Shown here one piece after another: positions 7,722-15,526 of a stretch of 64,000 bases of DNA. Position numbers and translations under genes: made by a program. How positions within the stretch are numbered: the stretch's first letter is position 1; each line of letters starts with the position of its first letter. The notes beneath the pieces were generated by a model. It was not told where the DNA came from and did no database searches. It saw only the letters and a list, made by a program, of their open reading frames with translations. The DNA lies in NCBI RefSeq assembly GCF_006345825.1, contig NZ_VCIX01000082.1, forward strand, positions 248,001 through 312,000. The letters run 5' to 3'. Origin of the DNA: Paenibacillus paridis (GTDB lineage: Bacteria > Bacillota > Bacilli > Paenibacillales > Paenibacillaceae).

Positions 7722-9860
7722 TTACGTAAACAAAGCGATTTCAGCAAGCTGCAGCTGTGCTGCACCGCCGCTATTGGCGGTCACGTTCAATCGGTAATAC
7801 GCGTAAGCAGTCGTGTTCGTGAAGGTATACGTTTGGGTTAAGAATCGGCTGGCAAATGCTTCATTCGTTCGCGTATCAAGCGTCGTCCAGCTCGTGCCAT
7901 TGTTGGAGCCTTGAAGCGTCCAATTTTTAGGGTCTCTGGCCGGCACATCGTTGGCCGACGTAATCGCATACGAGGTTACTTTATGCGTAACGCCGGTTAC
8001 AAATTGATACTGAATCCAGCCGTTTCCCGTTGTAATTAACCATTTCGTAGAGGTGTTGGCATCGAACGCTTTCTCCTTCTCTTCTCCCGCAGGGCTGCTT
8101 GTCGAGCTAGCCGTAACCGTTCCGCCTACAGTCACCGATGTCGGCCCGCCGCTTCCTCCGCCGATTACCGCGGATTCGAATGCGCCGATATCCGGAGCAG
8201 CGCCGTTAAATAAGGAGTTGCCATAAAAATCCTTGGTCCCCAGCTGCGGCACATTGTATCCTGCATTTATTAATGGGGAAGTGGCTTGCAGCTTGTAGCC
8301 ATCCCAAACGGTAGCGCCGCTTTTAAAGCCATTAGCCCCTAGCGTCGGCGTTTGTCCCGGGTTCACCATTTGCGGTGGCGCGATGACCTTCGCCGGATCA
8401 TTCGGTTCTCCAGCGGCATGGCTGCCTGTGGTGACATAGAATGCATTGTTTCTGAATACCGCCGTACCGTAGCTGCCCGAGCTGCTCGGCCAGAAGCTGG
8501 AGGAAGGCGTATTTTTGTCATAGAAGACGTTATTGTAAAAATAGTAAGGCACACTTTTAAAATAAGTAGAGGCAAGGTTAGCGTTGGAATTCGTGAATTT
8601 CGTTACGCCGCCGTTATAAATAAATACATTGTTCAGGAAATAGGTGGCCGAAGTGTCGACATCGAACCAGCCGAACTTAATCAGGTATGCGGCATTATCG
8701 TCACTGATGTTATATCTGGCAATATTGTTGCTGCTTCTGCCGAGGTAGGACATCCACCCCATTGGATTGTTGTGGGTATAGTTGAATTGATAGACGATAT
8801 TGCTGTTGGGGGAATCAAAATCGAAGGCCGTTCCATCTCCATTATTGGCACCTGTTGTCGTGGGACCGCCATAAACCTCGTTGTTCTGGAACGTGACGTT
8901 TTGGGATTTCCAAGGATAGATGCCTGCGCTCTCAGCATTGTAGCGTTTCGACCAGCCGTCGACAACGTTGTACTCTACAATCGCATCCTTCGCATCACAA
9001 ACATCGATAGCCCCTTGCCCAATGTTGCGCATATAATTGTGGCCGATATAAATATTCGTTTGCCACAAATTATTAGGCCCAATCTCATCTTGGAATGCCG
9101 TGGTTGTCGTGTAATTGAAGTTGGCAATCGCAAGCAAATCAACCTTCTCAATCGTATTGTTCTCGATCCGGACGTCGTTGAAGGTCATATTGGCCTTTAA
9201 CGCTCCAATGACATAAAACATAATGCCGCCGTTAAAGGAAGCGTTTCCATATAAATTTGGCCATTCGTTCGGGCTATCCACGTCATGCACATAGTTGTCA
9301 TGAATATAAATATGGTCCATGATGGTGTCTCCGCCCGCTGCCACTTGATTCGTGTCCAGCACGATCAGAATGCCGTCTCGAATGTTGGAAGGCTTGCTGC
9401 TTGCATACGTAGTCGTAACCAAATCTACGTTAAAGTTATCGTCATTCGTCACTTCGAGGTTGCTGATCTCCCAGTACTGCTGGTTCCGCAGCATAACGGC
9501 GCCTGTCGCTTGGTAATCGCGCTGGGTTCCTCCGCCATTAATAATGGGACGAGCGGTTCCTCCGTACTTATCAATTTTAATGGGGGCATTCGCATCTCCT
9601 GAGCCTTTCGGCCATAGCTGGCCGTTCCATACTCCGCCTGATTTGAACAGAATTTGGTCGCCTGGCTGGAACGTCGTTGCATTCACCTTCGTTAAGGTTT
9701 TCCATGCGGCACTGGTTGAGGTCCCGCTGTTCGTATCGTTTCCGGCAGCAGAATCAACGTAATAGGTCGTATTTGCCGCGCTTGCAGGCGCTGGCCCGAT
9801 TACAAATATAGTGGAACATAAAACTAGCAAAGCTAATACACTTAAAAAATGCTTTTTCAT
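7722..9860 (-). CDS. Secreted right-handed beta-helix protein with C-terminal discoidin (F5/8C) domain
   Basis: 712 residues from the ATG at 9860, which has GGAGGGAG upstream; a longer frame to 9896 lacks one. A signal peptide ends near ASA (residue about 28). TYYVDSAAGNDTNSGTS opens a region with many short Asn-rich beta-helix coils (residues about 30-560), the fold of pectate lyases and polysaccharide depolymerases. A GGGSGG linker near residue 568 leads to an F5/8C carbohydrate-binding domain (about 575-712). There is no SLH or sortase signal, so it is probably released. It probably cuts or binds the polysaccharide upstream of the importer; the catalytic family was not identified. It has its own promoter within the locus A regulon. 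Confidence 0.8.
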   Translation of the reverse strand: MKKHFLSVLALLVLCSTIFVIGPAPASAANTTYYVDSAAGNDTNSGTSTSAAWKTLTKVNATTFQPGDQILFKSGGVWNGQLWPKGSGDANAPIKIDKYGGTARPIINGGGTQRDYQATGAVMLRNQQYWEISNLEVTNDDNFNVDLVTTTYASSKPSNIRDGILIVLDTNQVAAGGDTIMDHIYIHDNYVHDVDSPNEWPNLYGNASFNGGIMFYVIGALKANMTFNDVRIENNTIEKVDLLAIANFNYTTTTAFQDEIGPNNLWQTNIYIGHNYMRNIGQGAIDVCDAKDAIVEYNVVDGWSKRYNAESAGIYPWKSQNVTFQNNEVYGGPTTTGANNGDGTAFDFDSPNSNIVYQFNYTHNNPMGWMSYLGRSSNNIARYNISDDNAAYLIKFGWFDVDTSATYFLNNVFIYNGGVTKFTNSNANLASTYFKSVPYYFYNNVFYDKNTPSSSFWPSSSGSYGTAVFRNNAFYVTTGSHAAGEPNDPAKVIAPPQMVNPGQTPTLGANGFKSGATVWDGYKLQATSPLINAGYNVPQLGTKDFYGNSLFNGAAPDIGAFESAVIGGGSGGPTSVTVGGTVTASSTSSPAGEEKEKAFDANTSTKWLITTGNGWIQYQFVTGVTHKVTSYAITSANDVPARDPKNWTLQGSNNGTSWTTLDTRTNEAFASRFLTQTYTFTNTTAYAYYRLNVTANSGGAAQLQLAEIALFT

Positions 9861-10091
9861 GTTATTGCTCCCTCCAAACTTGTTTGAACTTCTCATTAAG
9901 TTGGAAAATCGCTAGCTTTCCTTTAACCTGCCGTTAGCTTGAATACATATCACCTCTCTTACCCTATGGTTTGGTGCCAGTTCCGGGTAGATGCCTATCA
10001 CCCCCTCTCCATTCTGGAGCAAGCCGATCATGGAATGAGACAGTAAAACCAATCGCTTCAAGTGTGTGCGTTGCGCCGCCAGTTGCTCCTT

Positions 10092-10148
10092 ATTATAGAT
10101 TCACATTAGAATTCACCAAATGAACAAAATGGACGATCTACATAGAGG
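10092..10148 (-). promoter_or_regulatory. Locus A promoter 2, upstream of the beta-helix gene
   Basis: TATAAT (10097-10092), a 17-bp spacer, TTTTGTTCATTTGGT (10129-10115), a 12-bp gap and CCTCTAT (10148-10142) read on the minus strand. Spacing matches the other two locus A promoters while spacer sequences differ, so the boxes look selected. The transcript has a leader of about 225 nt in which no gene or riboswitch was recognised. This promoter and the terminator at 10184-10230 are the only signals found in the gap 9861-10277. Confidence 0.75.
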
Positions 10149-10183
10149 ATTTTCAGGTTCCTCGCAAAAAAAAAGCCCGCAAC

Positions 10184-10230
10184 AAAAAAAGCAGAATGAG
10201 ATGGAGGTAAACCCCACCGCTCATCCTGCT
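10184..10230 (-). terminator. Strong rho-independent terminator after the binding-protein gene
   Basis: AGCAGGATGAG and CTCATTCTGCT (10230-10220 with 10200-10190) form an 11-bp stem with one G-U pair, followed on the minus strand by TTTTTTT. It separates the binding-protein transcript from the beta-helix transcription unit. Confidence 0.88.
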
Positions 10231-10277
10231 TTTCAACTGCTTCTTAATCACCTTTATGACTATGATTCCAAAACAGG

Positions 10278-11723
10278 TTACTGTGCTCCAGCAGCATCCA
10301 ATTCCTTCTTAATTTCCGAATATACTTTATAAAGCTTTTCACTGTACTGCTCCAAGGTCATTTGCTTGCTCATAATCGAGGAGAATGGCTTATACACTTC
10401 ATCACTAGGGTTGTATTTGCTGCCTTTCGCTACAGGCATAAAGTTGCCGTTTACTGCGATCATGCCGTCATCCGCCGCTTTATACACGTTATACGTTGTC
10501 TCCGTAATGTACTCCTTCACTAGATCCGGCGCGCCTTTAACCGCCATCACCGCTTTGGCCTTCTCGCCATTGAGCTTAATAACCTTATCCGTGTACAGAT
10601 ACTTGAGGAAGGCTTTGGCAAGCTCAGGATTTTTGGCTTTGGCGGGAATCATGACGGTCTCTACGCTGGTCAGGGCTGATACCGGAGCATCCGCTCCGAA
10701 CGATGGAACGCCTAGATAACCGAATTTAAACCCATCCTCACGAGGCGCATCCTTCATTTCATCCTCGAACCAGCTGCCGTTAGGAATAAACATCGATTTC
10801 CCTTGAAGGAACGCCGTCTGCGATTGGGTGTGGTTAAGCGCAACCGTTCCATTCATCAGGGCATTATCCTCTGTCGCAAGCTTCTCAACAAGGGCCCACA
10901 CCTGCTTGAACGTATCGCTCTTCCAAAACTCAGGATCGAAGTCGAAAAATTGCTTCAATGCGTCTTGTCCTCCCGCCCCATAAATGGCAGGCACGATCAT
11001 TTCTTCCAAATAGCCAGGATAAATCCCTTGGTAAGTAAAGAGCGCGCGTCCGTTCTCTTTGGCTGCCGCATTTGCGGCAAAGAAATCATCCCATGTTTTT
11101 GGCGGCGTAATCCCTTTGGCATCGAATAACGCTTTGTTGTACCACAAGCCCATAACGCCAAAGTTGTAAGGCGCCAAATAAACTTTGCCATCATCATATG
11201 GTGCCGTAGCCCGGGAATTCAGCACGCCATCGAGAATTTTATCCTTTAGCGGAGTACCCTCCGGCGTTAATTCATCAAATACGGCCGTCAGATCAAGCAG
11301 TGCTTTGTCTTTAATCAGGCCATTCACAAGAGGCGTATTGTCACTGCCGGCAATGTACATGAAATCCGGCGGGTTGCCGGCAACGATTTTCGGACGAACC
11401 AGCTCAGCGATTTTGGGGCTGGCCGTAATGCTGATTTTCGTTCCTGGGTAATCCTTCATGAATTCCTCAGCGACGCTGTCCCAGAATTCCCTGCCATAGC
11501 CGCCTTGGAAAACAGCAACGTCCAGCTCCGGGTTATCAAACGTTTGCTTCTCTGGCGCAGTGCTCTCCGACGGAGCAGCGGTGGCTGCCTCCGTTGCTGC
11601 CGGTGCAGTCGGGGATGTCGGCGAAGGCTCATTATTTGCGTTGTTGCTTGATCCACAGCCAGCTAACATCGTGGTCAACAGAATAGCGGCTGATGCAGCC
11701 GTAAACCAATTCTTTTTTCTCAT
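10278..11723 (-). CDS. Extracellular sugar-binding lipoprotein of the locus A importer
   Basis: 481 residues. A signal peptide ends in the lipobox MLAGC with the lipidated Cys at residue 23, followed by a low-complexity Ser/Thr/Pro/Ala tether. The rest matches family 1 solute-binding proteins (PKIAELVRPKIVAGNPPDF, YNFGVMGLWYNKALFDAKG, MIPAKAKNPELAKAFLKYL). It captures oligosaccharides outside the membrane for the permeases at 5726-7463. It has its own promoter and a strong terminator, which fits the higher expression usually needed for binding proteins. Its ligand is unknown, but the neighbouring GH35 and GH29 point to fucosylated galactosides. Confidence 0.93.
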   Translation of the reverse strand: MRKKNWFTAASAAILLTTMLAGCGSSNNANNEPSPTSPTAPAATEAATAAPSESTAPEKQTFDNPELDVAVFQGGYGREFWDSVAEEFMKDYPGTKISITASPKIAELVRPKIVAGNPPDFMYIAGSDNTPLVNGLIKDKALLDLTAVFDELTPEGTPLKDKILDGVLNSRATAPYDDGKVYLAPYNFGVMGLWYNKALFDAKGITPPKTWDDFFAANAAAKENGRALFTYQGIYPGYLEEMIVPAIYGAGGQDALKQFFDFDPEFWKSDTFKQVWALVEKLATEDNALMNGTVALNHTQSQTAFLQGKSMFIPNGSWFEDEMKDAPREDGFKFGYLGVPSFGADAPVSALTSVETVMIPAKAKNPELAKAFLKYLYTDKVIKLNGEKAKAVMAVKGAPDLVKEYITETTYNVYKAADDGMIAVNGNFMPVAKGSKYNPSDEVYKPFSSIMSKQMTLEQYSEKLYKVYSEIKKELDAAGAQ

Positions 11724-11758
11724 GGATTTAGTGACCCCTTTCGTTTGTGATGAGCTTT

Positions 11759-11815
11759 ATTATAAGTTCACCGGGGGCATTACCAAATGAACAAAAGAGC
11801 GGATGATGATGGAGA
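11759..11815 (-). promoter_or_regulatory. Locus A promoter 3, upstream of the binding-protein gene
   Basis: TATAAT (11764-11759), a 17-bp spacer, TTTTGTTCATTTGGT (11796-11782), a 12-bp gap and TCTCCAT (11815-11809) read on the minus strand. It shares the whole layout with the promoters at 7539 and 10092. The regulator gene lies immediately upstream on the same strand. Confidence 0.75.
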
Positions 11816-11902
11816 ATTTTAAGCCTGCTCCGGAACTGAATGAACGAGCCTATCCGATTCTTATTAATCTCATCCCTTACCTGTACGATCTTATGATTTC
11901 TT

Positions 11903-13498
11903 TTACCTTGGAGAAACGCCAATGACATTTTTGGGGGCGCTGCCAAAGCGCTTTCGAAACAAACGGTTGAAATAAAAGGGATCTGGAATGCCTACCTCAA
12001 TTGCAACCTGCTTTACCAGGTACTTTCCGGATAATAACAGCTCGTAGGCTTTGTTCATTCGTATTTCATTTAACCGCGTAAGAATGCTGCTCCCTGTCTC
12101 TGCTTTGAAGATTTGACAAAGATACGGCTCTGACAGCGCTACGTAAGAGGCAACATCCGAGATGGACACTCGGTCGGCATAATGTTGTTCCAAATACGCC
12201 AAGGCTTGTCGAATTTCCTCGCGCAGCGCCGAGATTTGGGGGCCTTTCCCGATGGAGCCCAATAGCTCATCCGACATTTCTTTAATGAGAAGCTTTAAGC
12301 TGGAATCCGAGTCCGCCGCTTCGATTTTCTCTATCCAGCATTTCTCGTTCCACGGCGTTTCCTTCTGCTGCGCGATCAAGTTAGACAACCCCCAAATGCC
12401 GCCTCCTAAAATTCGCTTAAGCGACTTTGAATGGACGCCATGCTTCGCTGCAGATTCAATCAAGACAAAAGCGCTTTCCACCCAAAGCTCAATGGCGCTC
12501 CCGCCGAAGCCGCGCAGGCTCTCTTTCAGCTTCGTTTCCGCTGCGCGAAACCCTTCATCCGTATCAACGGCAAGCTTCGTATTTGAATGGTAGCCTTCTT
12601 TATAGGCAGCATAGAACCTGAGCTCCTCTGCCTGCCTATTCCTGTACATTTGCTCTATAAGGCTTTCAAGGGATGCCGCGACTTGAGCATAAATCACATT
12701 AACAGCCAGCCCATAATACATTTCCGAAAGCTTAGTCATACGCTGGGCAATCTCTTCAGGGTCAACGATATTTTGCACAAAAGGTGTCGCCGTAATGAGA
12801 GTGTAACGGTTCGGCTGCGTATAAAACACAAATAAAAATAGCTTCTTCGGAAAAAGCCCCTCGGCAAGCTTTTCTAGCGTTTCATGGAAATCTATCGTCT
12901 GATTAGGATGGAGCTCCCCCTCTTGCAAATAGAAATTGAACGTATAACAGCATGATCCATCCAGCATAGCTGCCGCTCTCTGCTGTTCTTGATTGAAAGC
13001 AGTTAGATGGATATGGCCCGCTTCGCCTTGCTCATAATTTTTCAACAAATCATACAGCCGTTCAATCTCTCCGTTTGCATGGTCATTAATAGCTATGGGG
13101 GCCGCAGCATGAATCTTCTTCCCATCCAGCTTAACCGCGATTTCTTCGAGGGTATGCATAAACGTTTCCGTCTTCAACGTGAGCTTAAGCATATAATCGT
13201 GGGCTCCGCATTTGAGCGCCTCTCGGACAAGTTCAAAATCGTTATAATTGCTAAGCACGAGGACTTCGCCTTTAAATCCGCCCGCCATTAGGGATTTGAT
13301 GAGCTTAAGGCCATCCATTTCCGCCATTTTGATATCTGTGATCACAATATCCGCATTCGTTCTCCGCACCAATTCAAGCGCCGAGACGCCGCTCGCAGCG
13401 GATCCCGCATACTCAAACCGGCTATCCTCCCATTTGATGATGGTTTTGACTGCATGGCGAACGATCATCTCATCATCTACGATAATCACTTTGTACAT
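11903..13498 (-). CDS. YesN-type response regulator with AraC DNA-binding domain
   Basis: 531 residues. The receiver (about 1-125) has IIVDDE and the phosphorylated Asp55 in VITDIKM. A middle region of about 290 residues is characteristic of long YesN proteins. The C-terminal 100 residues hold two AraC helix-turn-helix motifs (ISDVASYVALSEPYLCQIFK and VAIEVGIPDPFYFNRLFRKR). Its start lies 4 nt after the kinase stop codon. It very probably activates the three locus A promoters once phosphorylated by the adjacent kinase. Confidence 0.93.
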   Translation of the reverse strand: MYKVIIVDDEMIVRHAVKTIIKWEDSRFEYAGSAASGVSALELVRRTNADIVITDIKMAEMDGLKLIKSLMAGGFKGEVLVLSNYNDFELVREALKCGAHDYMLKLTLKTETFMHTLEEIAVKLDGKKIHAAAPIAINDHANGEIERLYDLLKNYEQGEAGHIHLTAFNQEQQRAAAMLDGSCCYTFNFYLQEGELHPNQTIDFHETLEKLAEGLFPKKLFLFVFYTQPNRYTLITATPFVQNIVDPEEIAQRMTKLSEMYYGLAVNVIYAQVAASLESLIEQMYRNRQAEELRFYAAYKEGYHSNTKLAVDTDEGFRAAETKLKESLRGFGGSAIELWVESAFVLIESAAKHGVHSKSLKRILGGGIWGLSNLIAQQKETPWNEKCWIEKIEAADSDSSLKLLIKEMSDELLGSIGKGPQISALREEIRQALAYLEQHYADRVSISDVASYVALSEPYLCQIFKAETGSSILTRLNEIRMNKAYELLLSGKYLVKQVAIEVGIPDPFYFNRLFRKRFGSAPKNVIGVSPR

Positions 13499-13502
13499 GT
13501 CT

Positions 13503-15293
13503 TTACCCTTCTTTCATCGTCATTGGCAATCTGATTAAGGTTTCCGTCCCGATATCCGGCTCACTCCAAGTTTCGATCCCGTACTGCTTTCCGACATGAA
13601 GGCGTATCCTTTCATCCACGTTGCTCATCCCAATTCCCGAAAGCTTATCGTGGGAATACTTCCGCTGCTGCACCTTTGCCATATCAAAGCCTTTTCCATC
13701 ATCCGAAATTTTGAGCAAAAGCATGCCATCGCTAATCGAGCCATTCACAGCGATCTGCACTCTCCGCCCCTCCCCGCTTCCCGCATGGAGAATCGAATTT
13801 TCCACAATAGGCTGCAAAATGAATCGCGGAACAAGGCAGCGATACAACTGGTCATCATTCATGCTGCATACTAGCTTGAACGAGTCGCCGTACCTAATTC
13901 GTTGGATGACTGCGTAATGCAATACATTGTCCAGTTCCTTCTCTAAGGTAATCATTTCCTCTGTGTCCAAAATCGTATTGCGGAGCAATTCCGACAATGA
14001 CGCGATTCCCTGCTCCACGTTTTCGTTGCCGCTCATCATCGCGCTCCATTTCAAGGAGTTTAACGTATTGAATAAAAAATGAGGGTTGATCTGCGCTTGG
14101 AGCATCTTCAGCTCCGCATCCCTCTTCGCCTGCTGCTCTTCCTCCACCTGGTAGATCAGCCTTTTGAGCCGGTCCACCATCTGATCGATCGTCTCGGACA
14201 GCTTTCCCATTTCATCGGGGTGGGTGGCGCCAAGCCTCGTTTCTAATTTTCCCAGCTTGATCTGTTTTGCATATTGAAGTAGGTCACGCATAGGCCTATT
14301 AATGCTGCGATAAATCCACATGGCTAGCAATCCTGCCAATAGAAGAATGAGCAAGCAGATATAAATGATGTTTTCTCTAATAACAGCAAGCTCCGAAATA
14401 ATATACGAGTGAGGAATGAGTCCGATCATATACCAATCTGCCGACCGAATATAGCTACTGCCTACGAGCACTCTTTTCCCATCGATATTCGCATAAAAGG
14501 TGCGGTCCGAAGCATTGGACATTAAGGTGTTGAACACTTCCTGTTGCTCGTACAACTGCCCCTGGGGAATGGACGGAGATACCGAAGACACGACTATGCC
14601 CCTATTATCCGTAATATAAAGCCTTCCGCCTTTCCCCAGATCTACATGCTCAAAGGTGTTGCGCGAGAAGACCTTCTCGTCGATTACGATAATAAGGTAG
14701 CCTAAGCTTTGGTTAAGATTATCTTGCGAGTAAATGATGCGGCTGAGCGCAATTTTGTTCGAGCCTCGATTGGATTGCAGGTGCGTCCATTTAATGTTGC
14801 CGGCCGTCTCCGCTATTCCTTGAAGGGCGTCGTTCAGCTGATTATGAGGGTACCATTCGAAGCCCAAATCAAAAAAAGCTTGTTCATCATTGGCGAGAAT
14901 GACTACATTGGAAATATTGCTAAGCCGAAACACTTGCTCTCCCAGTGCGTCTTTAATATTCGTCTGCAAACCATATTTCTCGAAATCAGTCATGCTGCTC
15001 ACATGCTGGAGCCCGTTCTGAATGAGGCTGTTGATAATAATTGATTCACTTAGCGTCTCGTATTGCTCAAGCTCTCGTGAAGCATTTATAGCAGAGCCGG
15101 CTAGCACTTGCAGAGTGGACGTGCTTAGTTTCTCCGAAATGGACTTCTCGTAGCTAATATTTGAATAAAGAGCAACAAAGACGACAGGCAATAGAGAGGT
15201 GATCAGAAAAGCGATTAACAAACGATGCTTAATGGACAATTTCCGCAAAAAAGTAGAGTCCTGCAAATTTCTCAGCTTCAAATTCCCTTTCAT
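13503..15293 (-). CDS. YesM-type sensor histidine kinase
   Basis: 596 residues. One membrane helix near residues 25-45 and a second near residue 300 flank an extracellular sensor region of about 250 residues. A HAMP segment follows, then the His_kinase domain with QINPHFLFNTL (phosphorylated His near residue 404) and a C-terminal ATPase with VENSILHAG and GIGMSNVDERI. It senses an extracellular or binding-protein-bound sugar and phosphorylates the regulator at 11903-13498. Two hairpin terminators at 15407-15512 insulate it from the upstream GH2 operon. Confidence 0.92.
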   Translation of the reverse strand: MKGNLKLRNLQDSTFLRKLSIKHRLLIAFLITSLLPVVFVALYSNISYEKSISEKLSTSTLQVLAGSAINASRELEQYETLSESIIINSLIQNGLQHVSSMTDFEKYGLQTNIKDALGEQVFRLSNISNVVILANDEQAFFDLGFEWYPHNQLNDALQGIAETAGNIKWTHLQSNRGSNKIALSRIIYSQDNLNQSLGYLIIVIDEKVFSRNTFEHVDLGKGGRLYITDNRGIVVSSVSPSIPQGQLYEQQEVFNTLMSNASDRTFYANIDGKRVLVGSSYIRSADWYMIGLIPHSYIISELAVIRENIIYICLLILLLAGLLAMWIYRSINRPMRDLLQYAKQIKLGKLETRLGATHPDEMGKLSETIDQMVDRLKRLIYQVEEEQQAKRDAELKMLQAQINPHFLFNTLNSLKWSAMMSGNENVEQGIASLSELLRNTILDTEEMITLEKELDNVLHYAVIQRIRYGDSFKLVCSMNDDQLYRCLVPRFILQPIVENSILHAGSGEGRRVQIAVNGSISDGMLLLKISDDGKGFDMAKVQQRKYSHDKLSGIGMSNVDERIRLHVGKQYGIETWSEPDIGTETLIRLPMTMKEG

Positions 15294-15406
15294 TCTTGCA
15301 CCGCCCGCCTCTTACTCCGTTCATGTATCCTCAAAAGAATAACTCTATCTTAAGTGGAAAATAATGTTCAGTCTACCATGTTAAAAAAAACAATTTTCCT
15401 CATCAC

Positions 15407-15442
15407 AAAAAGGAGCATCCCGAATGTTATACCATCAGGATG
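15407..15442 (-). terminator. Second terminator downstream of the GH2 operon
   Basis: CATCCTGA and TCGGGATG (15442-15435 with 15423-15416) form an 8-bp stem with one G-U pair, followed on the minus strand by a C-TTTTT tract. With the hairpin at 15487-15512 it makes a tandem terminator between locus B and the locus A yesM gene. Confidence 0.65.
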
Positions 15443-15486
15443 ACCCTTTAGATTAGCTATAGTATAAAGTGGGTTCAAACAGCAGC

Positions 15487-15512
15487 AGCCCTGCTCACCT
15501 GAGAGCAAGGCT
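15487..15512 (-). terminator. Terminator just after the GH2 gene
   Basis: AGCCTTGCTC and GAGCAGGGCT form a 10-bp stem with one G-U pair, 15 bp past the GH2 stop codon. The tail is GCTGTTTG on the minus strand. Confidence 0.6.
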
Positions 15513-15526
15513 GTTACTATTCTAAA

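Noticed and set aside
8352..9200. Open frame of 282 codons on the plus strand, opposite the beta-helix gene
   Set aside because: It is an antisense shadow of repetitive beta-helix coding sequence; no ribosome binding site, promoter or recognisable domain, and the minus-strand gene has a clear signal peptide and domains.
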